A model generated the notes under the pieces. It searched no databases. It was not told the origin of the DNA and was given only the letters and a program-made list of their open reading frames with translations. The position numbers and the translations under genes were made by a program. DNA of 41,321 nucleotides from assembly GCA_003225495.1 (NCBI GenBank), contig QIAJ01000014.1, positions 1 through 41,321 of the forward strand. Reading direction: 5' to 3'. This document shows positions 34,278-41,321 of this stretch, piece after piece. The DNA comes from Acidobacteriota bacterium. Lineage in GTDB: Bacteria; Acidobacteriota; Terriglobia; Terriglobales; Acidobacteriaceae. Every line of letters starts with the position of its first letter. Position 1 is the first letter of the stretch.

Positions 34278-34988
34278 ATGCAAAAAGTGCTGATTGCCCT
34301 GCTCTCTCTCTTCGTGGCGGTCTTGCCGATAGCAGCGGATAGTGAAAAAGAAGCAGACCGGGTTCAGGAGTCCGGCGTGGTCATGAAGGAGATTCTGAAT
34401 ATCCCCGACGACATTCCGAAAGATCTCCTCGATCGCGCCGAGTGCGTGATCGTTCTGCCTTCGGTCAAGAAGCTAGCCATCGGAATCGGCGGCAGCTATG
34501 GACGCGGCGTGATGACCTGCCGCACGGGGGTGCATTTCACGGGACCGTGGAGCGCTCCTGCTCTATACGCATTGGAAGGCGGCAATATCGGATTTCAGCT
34601 TGGCGGACAGGCCACGGACTTCGTCCTGCTCGTGATGAATCCGCGTGGCGCCGGCAGCTTGATGGGCAGCAAAGTGAAACTGGGTGCCGACGCTGCCGCG
34701 GCCGCCGGACCGAAAGGACGCACCGCGACCGGAGCGACCGATGTTGTGATGCGCGCCGAAATTCTCTCCTACTCCCGTTCGCGCGGATTGTTTGCCGGTG
34801 TCTCGCTGGAAGGCTCGACTTTGCGTCCCGACAACCGCGCTAATGAAAAGCTTTATGGAAGAAAATTGAGTGCACGCGAAATTGTCCGGCAAGGGAAAGC
34901 GGGCGCCCCGGCATCTGCGGGGGAATTGCTCTCATTGTTGAACACCCATTCGCCGAAGAACCGATCGGAACCGAAGTCGCTAAAGTAG
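34278..34988 (+). CDS. SYLF/YSC84-domain lipid-binding protein
   Basis: The 236-residue protein has a signal peptide (about residues 1-20, ending PIAADS) and a SYLF domain. LDRAECVIVLPSVKKLAIGI, then GRGVMTCRTG, QATDFVLLVMN and a C-terminal YSRSRGLFAGVSLEGSTLRP are typical. SYLF domains bind phosphoinositides in eukaryotes; bacterial secreted members have unknown lipid partners. The start at 34278 is chosen because GGGGAGG lies four bases upstream and gives a good signal peptide; an earlier GTG at 34239 is less likely. Confidence 0.92.
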   Translation: MQKVLIALLSLFVAVLPIAADSEKEADRVQESGVVMKEILNIPDDIPKDLLDRAECVIVLPSVKKLAIGIGGSYGRGVMTCRTGVHFTGPWSAPALYALEGGNIGFQLGGQATDFVLLVMNPRGAGSLMGSKVKLGADAAAAAGPKGRTATGATDVVMRAEILSYSRSRGLFAGVSLEGSTLRPDNRANEKLYGRKLSAREIVRQGKAGAPASAGELLSLLNTHSPKNRSEPKSLK

Positions 34989-35091
34989 TGCTGGGCAGAT
35001 TGCGAGCGTTGATCCCGAAGCCCAAGTGGACGGTTATAGACAGTGTTAGTCTAGGGCGCGAAGTATTCCATGGCGGGCGTGTGAGGCGACC

Positions 35092-36483
35092 ATGTATTTC
35101 GAACAGTTCTACCTGACCTGCCTGGCCCATGCGTCGTACATGATTGGGTCGCAAGGCCAAGCTGCAATCATTGATCCGCAGCGCGACGTGGATCTTTATC
35201 TCGAAGCTGCCGATGAGCAGGGACTTAAGATTGGCCACATTTTCGAGACACACCTGCACGCCGATTTCGTGTCTGGCCACAAAGAACTCGCCGCTCGCAC
35301 TGGCGCCAAAATTTACATCGGCGCCCAGGCTCATGCCGCGTTCCCGCATATTCCGCTTCAAGATGGTTTCGAAGTCAGGATGGGATCTCTTCGGATAAAT
35401 ACTCTTGAAACTCCCGGCCACACGCCTGAAAGCGTTTGCCTGGTAGTCACCGACGAAGACAAGTCTCACGAGCCATGGGGCGTTTTGACAGGCGACACAT
35501 TATTCATCGGTGATGTCGGTCGTCCTGATCTTTCGCCCAACCATACTCCGCGGCAGCTCGCCGGCCTCCTCTATGACAGCCTTCATCAGAAACTCCTCCG
35601 CCTGCCGGACGCGACGCTCGTCTACCCGGCCCATGGAGCCGGCTCGCTCTGCGGACGCAACATGCGGGCCGAACGCTCTTCGACGATCGGAACTGAACGT
35701 CTGACAAACTATGCGCTCCAAATCGGAAGCCGGGAAGAGTTCGTCAAACAATTGACCGCCAATCTTCCCGCGCGGCCAGGTTATTTTCTCCAGGACGCCG
35801 AGATCAATCGCTCCGGTGCCGAGCCGTTGACGGATCGTCCACCTCTGCCCTCTTTGACGCCAGTCGAGCTGGAAACAATGCTCAACGAAGGTGCAAATGT
35901 AGTCGACGTTCGTCCGAACGATCAGTTTGCAGCCGACCACATTCCCGGTTCCATCAACATTGCGCTCTCCGGACAATTTGCCACGTGGGCCGGAACGCTG
36001 CTCGGACTTGGATCGAAGTCCGTGCTGGTCGCCGACACCGATGCCCAGATCGAAGAGGCTCATTTACGTCTTGCGCGAGTCGGCATAGAAGACGTCCGTG
36101 GATATCTGGCAGGCGGCATGGCTGCATGGAAGAAAGCAGGACGACCTCTCGCGAGCACACAACAAATCTCAGCCCAGGACTTGAATCGAAAGCTGAGTGA
36201 TGAAAAAGTAAATGTACTCGATGTGCGCCGCGAAGCTGAGTGGCAGGGAGGTCACATCGCACAGGCGCAACGGCGCGCTCTTGATGATTTTCCGCAAGGA
36301 CTTCCGGCGGTAGATACTACGATTCCCCTGGCCGTCCACTGCAAGAGTGGCTATCGCAGCATGATCGCCTGCAGCATGCTGGAGCGCGCCGGACATCGCA
36401 ACATAATCAACCTCATCGGCGGTTTCGACGCGTGGCATGCCGCGGGACTTCCGGAACTGAGTGAGCAACTCGCGAAAGCATGA
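35092..36483 (+). CDS. CstB-like MBL-fold persulfide dioxygenase with two rhodanese domains
   Basis: An N-terminal metallo-beta-lactamase domain (about residues 1-245) is followed by two rhodanese domains (about 255-350 and 358-455), the CstB-type layout used to oxidise persulfides in sulfide detoxification. Iron ligands are visible: H54, H56 and D58 in THLHAD, H110, D135 and H181. The second rhodanese has its catalytic Cys (C417 in HCKSGYRS). The first has DTDAQ at the matching loop and no Cys, so it is inactive. The 463-residue length fits. GAGG precedes the ATG. The serine hydrolase gene follows 28 bases later. Confidence 0.92.
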   Translation: MYFEQFYLTCLAHASYMIGSQGQAAIIDPQRDVDLYLEAADEQGLKIGHIFETHLHADFVSGHKELAARTGAKIYIGAQAHAAFPHIPLQDGFEVRMGSLRINTLETPGHTPESVCLVVTDEDKSHEPWGVLTGDTLFIGDVGRPDLSPNHTPRQLAGLLYDSLHQKLLRLPDATLVYPAHGAGSLCGRNMRAERSSTIGTERLTNYALQIGSREEFVKQLTANLPARPGYFLQDAEINRSGAEPLTDRPPLPSLTPVELETMLNEGANVVDVRPNDQFAADHIPGSINIALSGQFATWAGTLLGLGSKSVLVADTDAQIEEAHLRLARVGIEDVRGYLAGGMAAWKKAGRPLASTQQISAQDLNRKLSDEKVNVLDVRREAEWQGGHIAQAQRRALDDFPQGLPAVDTTIPLAVHCKSGYRSMIACSMLERAGHRNIINLIGGFDAWHAAGLPELSEQLAKA

Positions 36484-36511
36484 GCGCTTACAGTTCCGGG
36501 ATGACAGCAAC

Positions 36512-37633
36512 ATGATCAATTCCGTTCGTTGTGCAATTCCAGCTCTCACCTTAATTCTGTTCGCTTCCATGGCCGCTACTGCCCAAGTAACCGCATCACA
36601 GATCGAACCGATTTTTTCGAAGTTCACCGGCACGCTGCAGCCCGGCTGTGCTGTGCTGGTTATCAAGGGCGGGAATGTTGTGTTTCGCAAGGGTTATGGC
36701 GTAACCGACCTGCGCTCGCTTCGCGCAATCGGGCCCGACACCAACTTCCGCCTGGCGTCCTTGACTAAGCAGTTCACCGCCATGGCCATCATGCTTCTGG
36801 TTCATGATGGCAAGTTGACCTACGAAGATCGCCTCTCCGATATTTTCCCAGACTTCCCCGCCTATGGAAAGGCAATCACGATCAGGCAGTTGTTGCATCA
36901 CACCTCCGGCATCATCGATTACGAAGACATCATGGAGAAGCAGTATCCGGGCATCTCCGACGGGAAAATTCCGCAGATCAAAGATGCGGAGGTTCTGGAA
37001 CTGTTGAAACACCAGACCGGGACTAAGTTTACCCCTGGCACGCGTTGGGACTACAGCAATTCGGGTTATGTCGTATTAGGAGCGGTCGTCGCGAAGAAAT
37101 CCGGCATAGCTTTCGGCGATTTCCTGCGCGAGCGCATTTTCAAGCCGTTGGAGATGAATGCAACGATCGCCTACGAAAAAGGAAAGAATGAAGTCGTTAA
37201 CCGGGCCTATGGGCACACCAGGATCGACGGCAGCTGGCGCGAGACCGATCAGAGTTCAACTTCCGCGACGCTTGGAGATGGCGGCGTCTATACCTCGCTC
37301 AATGACCTCGAGAAATGGGATCGTGCTTTGACAAACCACACCTTACTGTCCGCGAAAGAAATGATGGCCGCTCTTCCGCCACCCACTTCATCAAGCGGGC
37401 GTCTTCAAAAACCCGATGGCAGCGTCGCACCGTTCTACGGCTTTGGATGGTTTCTCGATTCTTATCACCGTCATCGACGCTATTCTCACTATGGCGAGAC
37501 GATCGGTTTCCGCACCGCCATCCAGCGCTTGCCCGATGATCATCTAACCGTAATTGTGCTCTCGAATCGAGCTGAAACGGATTCCCCAGCACTGGCAGAG
37601 AGAGTCGTGAGCTTGTATCTGGGAAAGCCGTGA
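36512..37633 (+). CDS. Serine hydrolase of the beta-lactamase/class C family
   Basis: The 373-residue protein has a signal peptide (about residues 1-24) and the class C beta-lactamase-like fold. S83-L-T-K86 (ASLTKQF) gives the nucleophile, Y181-S-N183 the YxN motif, and HYG in SHYGETIGF replaces the usual KTG or HxG. Such proteins include D-aminopeptidases, esterases and penicillin-binding proteins; the substrate cannot be assigned. The start at 36512 gives a proper signal peptide; an in-frame GTG at 36461 would overlap the previous gene. No ribosome-binding site is clear. The upstream DNA contains GGGATGACAG, a core like the dispersed repeat. Confidence 0.88.
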   Translation: MINSVRCAIPALTLILFASMAATAQVTASQIEPIFSKFTGTLQPGCAVLVIKGGNVVFRKGYGVTDLRSLRAIGPDTNFRLASLTKQFTAMAIMLLVHDGKLTYEDRLSDIFPDFPAYGKAITIRQLLHHTSGIIDYEDIMEKQYPGISDGKIPQIKDAEVLELLKHQTGTKFTPGTRWDYSNSGYVVLGAVVAKKSGIAFGDFLRERIFKPLEMNATIAYEKGKNEVVNRAYGHTRIDGSWRETDQSSTSATLGDGGVYTSLNDLEKWDRALTNHTLLSAKEMMAALPPPTSSSGRLQKPDGSVAPFYGFGWFLDSYHRHRRYSHYGETIGFRTAIQRLPDDHLTVIVLSNRAETDSPALAERVVSLYLGKP

Positions 37634-37696
37634 AAGAGAAAGGCGCATTCATCGAGGAGTGCCGACGAACGCGCCCGTCTATTCCGATCGGTAAAG

Positions 37697-38428
37697 CTAG
37701 CTGCGTGCTCCCATCGACGCCGCCATCGCCATCGGCTTCATGATCGACGATATGGCTGGCGCGAAGTACCGCCGGTACGAACGGTAGATCGCATACATAA
37801 CAGGTACAAGCAGCATGGCTGTCGTCCAGCCGAGATGCTGTCCAGCCGCGTTGACCATCGAGGTCACTCCCGCGCTGACGACATAGTAAGGGAACGAGAT
37901 CTGAGCAATGTTGGCCCAGATCCGTCGCACCGCGCCGCCATCTGTCAGGGCAACGATCACCGACACGGGCAACGTTTGTCCCAGGAAAAATGTTGCCGTA
38001 GTGGCAGCTATCACTAAAGGCGCCGACATAAAGCTATATCTGCCGACCAGTTGCTGATGGAATAGCAAGCCCGCAGCGCCCGAAGCGAACGCCATCATGC
38101 TGACATTGAACAGAACGCGGACCGGCTTCAGCTTGCTGCCATCTCTCGGCAGACTCTGAATCACTGTGGACGCGCACGCGATCAGGATCGATTCGGTCGC
38201 GCTCAGCGTGATCACCGAGAGCAGCAGAAATGGCAGGTTGACCGACATGTTCCCGTTGATCCCCGGTATGGTCACCTTCATCCGTGATGTGGCGATCGCC
38301 GCCAGCGCCAGAATTAACGCCAGGTAAGGATGCCAACCTCGGCCGTTGAGAACCGCGTCACCGATGGTGGCCGCTGCCGCGAAAACCATGAATCCGATGA
38401 ATGCTTTCGTTAGCCGTGTATGTCGCAT
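37697..38428 (-). CDS. Orphan multi-pass membrane protein downstream of the subtilase
   Basis: The 243-residue protein has about seven or eight hydrophobic segments and a short positively charged end (YRSYRRYFAP). Segments such as NLPFLLLSVITLSATESILI and PVRVLFNVSMMAFASGAAGL resemble the membrane-sensor halves of some HD-GYP or GGDEF proteins, but no output domain follows. ATG 38428 has AGGAGG six bases upstream. It starts 35 bases after the stop of the subtilase gene and is surely co-transcribed with it. Function is unknown; a sensor, anchor or export partner is conceivable. Confidence 0.75.
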   Translation of the reverse strand: MRHTRLTKAFIGFMVFAAAATIGDAVLNGRGWHPYLALILALAAIATSRMKVTIPGINGNMSVNLPFLLLSVITLSATESILIACASTVIQSLPRDGSKLKPVRVLFNVSMMAFASGAAGLLFHQQLVGRYSFMSAPLVIAATTATFFLGQTLPVSVIVALTDGGAVRRIWANIAQISFPYYVVSAGVTSMVNAAGQHLGWTTAMLLVPVMYAIYRSYRRYFAPAISSIMKPMAMAASMGARS

Positions 38429-38463
38429 ATGGATCCTCCTCTCCCCAAGGTGCACACGACTAA

Positions 38464-40287
38464 TTACTCGTCTCCATCAATATCCACCGACGACGCATCG
38501 ACCGCGTCGAAAGCAGAGCATCCCCAGACCACGCTGGTGGCTGAGTTGGATCCGATATCCGAACCCCAGACCACGCTGAAGCCGTTCAGAACGGAACTGC
38601 CCCATACCACCGAGGTGCCCCAAACGACTGAACTTCCGTTGACGTTAGTGCCCCAGACAACGGAATTGCCCCAGACAACGGAACTGCCCCAAACAACCGA
38701 CGTGCCCCAAACCACAGAGCTCCCGTTCACGAGGGATACTTTACCGGTCACGGGGTTGTAGGTCGCGCTGGGCGACAAGGCTGAAGCCGCCGCTGCCGGC
38801 GCCAGATCGGTGCTGTTCAGTGCGGCCGCGATATCCAGGTAGCCCGCGCCTACGGTGAAAAGATCATAATAAGAGGTAAAGGTTTGACCGCTCGTGGGAT
38901 CAATTGCGGTTGTCGACGTCGGAAATGTCTTATAGGCCGTCTTCATAAGACGAGCTTTGACCTGATCTGGCGTCATCCCCGGGTTCTGATCCAGAAGAAG
39001 CGCCACCGAACCGCTGACAACCGGCGTCGCCATGCTGGTGCCGCTCAGTGAAAAATATGGACGGTACCCCGGGTAAATCGTCCCGTAGCGCTTGTTCGCA
39101 GGATGCTTCGCTTCGAGTGTGCTGCCATGGTCGATCAATGAGACGATCGCATTGCCGGGCGCGACCAAGTCCGGCTTAACTACGTGATCATAGGTCGTCG
39201 GGCCCTTCGAACTGTAGCTGGCAATCTGGTCATCCGCGCGGTCGGCGGTGTTCAGGGTCTTCATGGCGCCCACTGTCAACACCAGCGGATCGTTTCCCGG
39301 AGCGGTAACCGTACCGTAGCCGTTGCTGTCGTTGACACTCAAGCGGCCATAGTTACCTGCCGCCACGACTACTACAATGCCGGCGCGCCACGCGGATTCC
39401 ACTGCCTGGCACAAAGGATCGTTCGCGTAACTGGTTGCAATACCGCGGCCGAGCGACAGGTTGATCACGCGAATGTTGTAAGTGTTCTTGAGAGCGATAG
39501 CCCGTTGAATCGCGGCGATCACCATGCTGTCGGATCCTGCGCCGTTCTTGTCGAGAACGCGAAGATCGATCAGGGTTACATTCGGAGCGATGCCGGCGAA
39601 CCGTCCACCGGACCACGCGCCATTGCCGCCTACAATGCCAGCCACGTGCGTTCCATGACCATAAAGGTCCCAGGCCGCGCCCGCGGGGTTCGTCGTCGAA
39701 GTTCCGGTAAAGTCCTGGTGATAAACAACGCGGGATACCGAACCGGTAGAGTCTTGAAGGTCGGCGTGATTGTCGTTGATGCCGCTGTCAAGAATCGCGA
39801 CGCCGATAGCCGTGCCGTCGTATCCGGAATTCCATGCCGTGCTCACGCCAACAGCCGAATCTGTCAGATCGTCCATCCCCTTCAACCGATGATCGGGCGA
39901 GATGGAAGCGACATCGCCGTCCTTCGCCAAAGCGCGAATGGCGGCCGGTGACATTGTGAAAGCGCTCGCTCGTACGAGCGATAAACTCGAGTTCAGGCGA
40001 GCGCCCTGAAACTGCGCTCTCGCGATCTGCTTGGAATTCGGAGCATTCTTGTACTGCACGATCACGCGCAAGGCCTGCCCAGAATTGCCGCGTAGTATCT
40101 GCGCAAGGTCAGGCGAAATCCTCTGGATGGCTGAAGCGTCGCCGCCATCCTGGATCGCACGGATCCGCTGGGCGAACGACTGGTTCGTGACCAGGATCAG
40201 AGCCAGAAGCAGAAAACGCCCGCCGCCCCATGCGGCTCCGTGGCGCTCGTTGCGCTGGTTCGGCTTCTTCTTACGGTGTGCACTCAT
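38464..40287 (-). CDS. Secreted subtilisin-like serine protease with SVVWG-repeat tail
   Basis: The 607-residue protein has a signal peptide (about residues 22-40), an I9-like propeptide (about 70-135) and an S8 catalytic domain (about 155-490). The triad is D167 (AILDSGIN), H211 (GHGTHVAG) and S418 (SGTSMATP), with the oxyanion Asn in AAGN. After a Pro/Ala/Ser stretch, residues 521-589 are eight exact SVVWG units with variable spacers, then an acidic tail (SSVDIDGDE). All catalytic residues are intact. The ribosome-binding site AAGGA lies eight bases before the ATG. Upstream lie a sigma-54-like promoter and twin palindromes; downstream is a membrane protein gene in the same operon. Confidence 0.93.
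   Translation of the reverse strand: MSAHRKKKPNQRNERHGAAWGGGRFLLLALILVTNQSFAQRIRAIQDGGDASAIQRISPDLAQILRGNSGQALRVIVQYKNAPNSKQIARAQFQGARLNSSLSLVRASAFTMSPAAIRALAKDGDVASISPDHRLKGMDDLTDSAVGVSTAWNSGYDGTAIGVAILDSGINDNHADLQDSTGSVSRVVYHQDFTGTSTTNPAGAAWDLYGHGTHVAGIVGGNGAWSGGRFAGIAPNVTLIDLRVLDKNGAGSDSMVIAAIQRAIALKNTYNIRVINLSLGRGIATSYANDPLCQAVESAWRAGIVVVVAAGNYGRLSVNDSNGYGTVTAPGNDPLVLTVGAMKTLNTADRADDQIASYSSKGPTTYDHVVKPDLVAPGNAIVSLIDHGSTLEAKHPANKRYGTIYPGYRPYFSLSGTSMATPVVSGSVALLLDQNPGMTPDQVKARLMKTAYKTFPTSTTAIDPTSGQTFTSYYDLFTVGAGYLDIAAALNSTDLAPAAAASALSPSATYNPVTGKVSLVNGSSVVWGTSVVWGSSVVWGNSVVWGTNVNGSSVVWGTSVVWGSSVLNGFSVVWGSDIGSNSATSVVWGCSAFDAVDASSVDIDGDE
38521..38727. repeat. SVVWG coding repeats
   Basis: Tandem 18-base units (plus-strand form ccccagacaacggaactg, with variants) encode SVVWG plus one spacer residue. 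Eight SVVWG units are exact at protein level; one more is degenerate (SSVLNG). DNA copies differ mainly at third positions, so the protein sequence appears to be under selection. Confidence 0.85.
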
Positions 40288-40339
40288 CTTGATCGTCCTT
40301 TGCGGCGCACTGATGCCGCTACAACTCCATGACGTCTAG

Positions 40340-40355
40340 TGCACGGAAATCGCCA
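40340..40355 (-). promoter_or_regulatory. Sigma-54-type promoter candidate of the subtilase operon
   Basis: On the minus strand, TGGCGATTTCCGTGCA keeps the invariant GG and GC at exactly 10 bases apart, with TGGC at -24 and TGCA at -12. Two tandem palindromes lie 62-103 bases further upstream, as expected for enhancer-binding-protein sites. The predicted start of transcription, about 40330, leaves a leader of about 43 bases with a ribosome-binding site. Confidence 0.5.
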
Positions 40356-40416
40356 TTGTGCAGCTTGTAAGTTATTGAATGTAATGGAGTAGTGGGTAAC
40401 TTTCAGCGACTAACTT

Positions 40417-40458
40417 GGACAGTTTGTCCCATACAGCGGGCGTTGGGACACTTTGTCA
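40417..40458. promoter_or_regulatory. Twin palindromic activator sites upstream of the subtilase
   Basis: GGACA-GTT-TGTCC (40417-40429) is a perfect palindrome. GGACA-CTT-TGTCA (40446-40458) is a near copy 29 bases away, close to three helical turns. On the minus strand the shared form is GGGACA-AA-(C/G)-TGTCC. The placement about 87-128 bases before the predicted start fits an enhancer-binding protein. The activator is not identified. Confidence 0.5.
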
Positions 40459-40508
40459 CTTTGTTTGATTAACTGGTTACTTCAGTACTTAGGTGGAAGC
40501 TGTGATGG

Positions 40509-41321
40509 TCAGCGAGGCAGTGTAGCGGCCGCAGTAGCGGAGAACGTCTTGGCGGGAGCGCCTTGAATTCTCCCGGGGACCCGGGGCAGTGCCGACATCA
40601 GTCGGCGAGTGTAAGCATGGCGAGGCGATGCAAAGATTTGTTCCGTCGTCCCGCACTCGACAATCTCGCCTTCGTGCAGAATCGCGATGCGTCGGCAAAT
40701 GCCCGCGACCGAGGGTAGGTCGTGCGAGATGTAGAGAATTGACATGCCGGTTTCGCGGTTCAGTTTGGCAAAAAGTTCCAAAATTTCTGACTGCGTAATC
40801 ACGTCGAGAGCGCTGGTCGCTTCGTCCGCAACCAACAGAGCTGGCCGGTGCATCACTGCCATCGCGATCAACACTCGCTGCGCTTGTCCCACGCTGAGTT
40901 GCGCAGGATACTTGCGCAGGAATTCCTCATCGGAAGGAAGGCTGACACTGCTCATGGCCGATTGAATCGCCGCCTCACAATTGCTCCCTCTGCCCGCGTG
41001 GGCACGCCATGCCTCCTTCAGTTGAGTGCGAATTCTGAGCGCGGGATTCAGCGATGCCAGCGGGCTTTGCAGTACGAGGCTGAGCGAGCGCCCCCGCAAT
41101 CCCCGCAGATCGCGTTCCCGCATCTTCAGTAGATCCGCGCCGTCGAAGACAATGCAGCCTTCGATCGTCGCGCGCTTGCGGCTCAGGAGACCGAGAATTG
41201 CCAGCGCCAGAGTGCTCTTGCCGGAACCGCTCTGTCCCACCAGTCCCACAATCTCTCCGGGAGCGATGTCGAGCGCGACGCCATCTAACACCGGAGCCTT
41301 TCCCGGATAATGGACCGTAAC
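40509..41321 (-). CDS. Peptide-type ABC transporter ATP-binding protein (partial, 5' end outside window)
   Basis: The frame is open to the right edge, where VTVHYPGKAPVLDGVALDIA precedes the first visible start-like GTG at 41291, so a few N-terminal residues are missing. Walker A GQSGSGKST, signature LSVGQAQRVLIAMA, Walker B LLVADEATSALD and the H-loop in YISHDL are intact. The sequence resembles DppD/OppD ATPases of dipeptide and oligopeptide import, including the C-terminal HAYTRRLMSALPRV motif, but it ends soon afterwards (PAKTFSATAAATLPR) and lacks the usual iron-sulfur-binding extension. Permease and binding-protein genes would lie outside the window. Confidence 0.9.
   Translation of the reverse strand, partial: VTVHYPGKAPVLDGVALDIAPGEIVGLVGQSGSGKSTLALAILGLLSRKRATIEGCIVFDGADLLKMRERDLRGLRGRSLSLVLQSPLASLNPALRIRTQLKEAWRAHAGRGSNCEAAIQSAMSSVSLPSDEEFLRKYPAQLSVGQAQRVLIAMAVMHRPALLVADEATSALDVITQSEILELFAKLNRETGMSILYISHDLPSVAGICRRIAILHEGEIVECGTTEQIFASPRHAYTRRLMSALPRVPGRIQGAPAKTFSATAAATLPR

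Noticed and set aside
38521..38727. CRISPR-like array of short regular repeats
   Set aside because: The units are 18 bases long, contiguous without unique spacers, and translate in frame to SVVWG of the subtilase gene.
39184..39951. 255-residue open frame on the plus strand
   Set aside because: It is antisense to the catalytic domain of the subtilase and shows only the composition of a reverse-frame shadow.
1..41321. tRNA, rRNA and mobile-element genes
   Set aside because: No cloverleaf, rRNA core, transposase or integrase sequence was recognised on either strand.

Overview
The window looks like chromosomal DNA of an acidobacterium, most likely class Terriglobia. This is inferred from the moderately high GC content, a VWFA-related protein of the kind typical of that phylum, a subtilase with a SVVWG repeat tail, dispersed TGTCATCCTGAGCGA-type repeats, and a Gram-negative LPS-export gene set. 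No rRNA, tRNA, CRISPR array, phage or complete insertion sequence was recognised. Both edges cut genes: an HDOD protein on the left and a peptide-type ABC ATPase on the right.

Region 1 (1-11.4 kb) is mostly housekeeping. It holds recJ with an in-frame insertion, an RDD membrane protein, a compact LPS-export and sigma block (fused lptC-lptA, lptB, rpoN, hpf), a divergent EAL-HDOD signalling gene, a 49-residue membrane protein and a YpfJ-type zinc metallopeptidase. The lpt-rpoN-hpf order is a classical bacterial neighbourhood. Here LptC and LptA are one polypeptide, and RpoN carries an acidic insertion of about 100 residues in its core-binding region.

Region 2 (11.4-24.7 kb) holds an RG-rich protein with a receiver-like domain, a secreted protein of unknown function, a thioredoxin-reductase-like flavoprotein and a UBP zinc finger. 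A minus-strand run follows: OPT transporter, yggS, a frameshifted yggU (DUF167) and a POT transporter. A palindromic repeat sits exactly at the yggS stop. Next come comF, an HNH nuclease, an RRM protein, a DEAD-box helicase with a long leader, and several small proteins.

Region 3 (24.7-41.3 kb) is an envelope and secretion-rich accessory region. It holds an SDR, a LON-domain protein, a TonB-family protein, lemA with DUF2207, a PQQ-type beta-propeller, a VWA protein, a SYLF protein, a CstB-like persulfide dioxygenase with two rhodanese domains, and a beta-lactamase-fold hydrolase.

The strongest candidate for something new is at 37.7-40.5 kb. A secreted subtilase ending in eight SVVWG repeats is followed 35 bases later by an orphan multi-pass membrane protein. 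The pair is preceded by a candidate sigma-54 promoter and two tandem GGACA-N3-TGTCC palindromes placed like enhancer-binding-protein sites. At several other genes a -10-like hexamer lies 6-8 bases before the start codon without a ribosome-binding site, which suggests leaderless transcripts.
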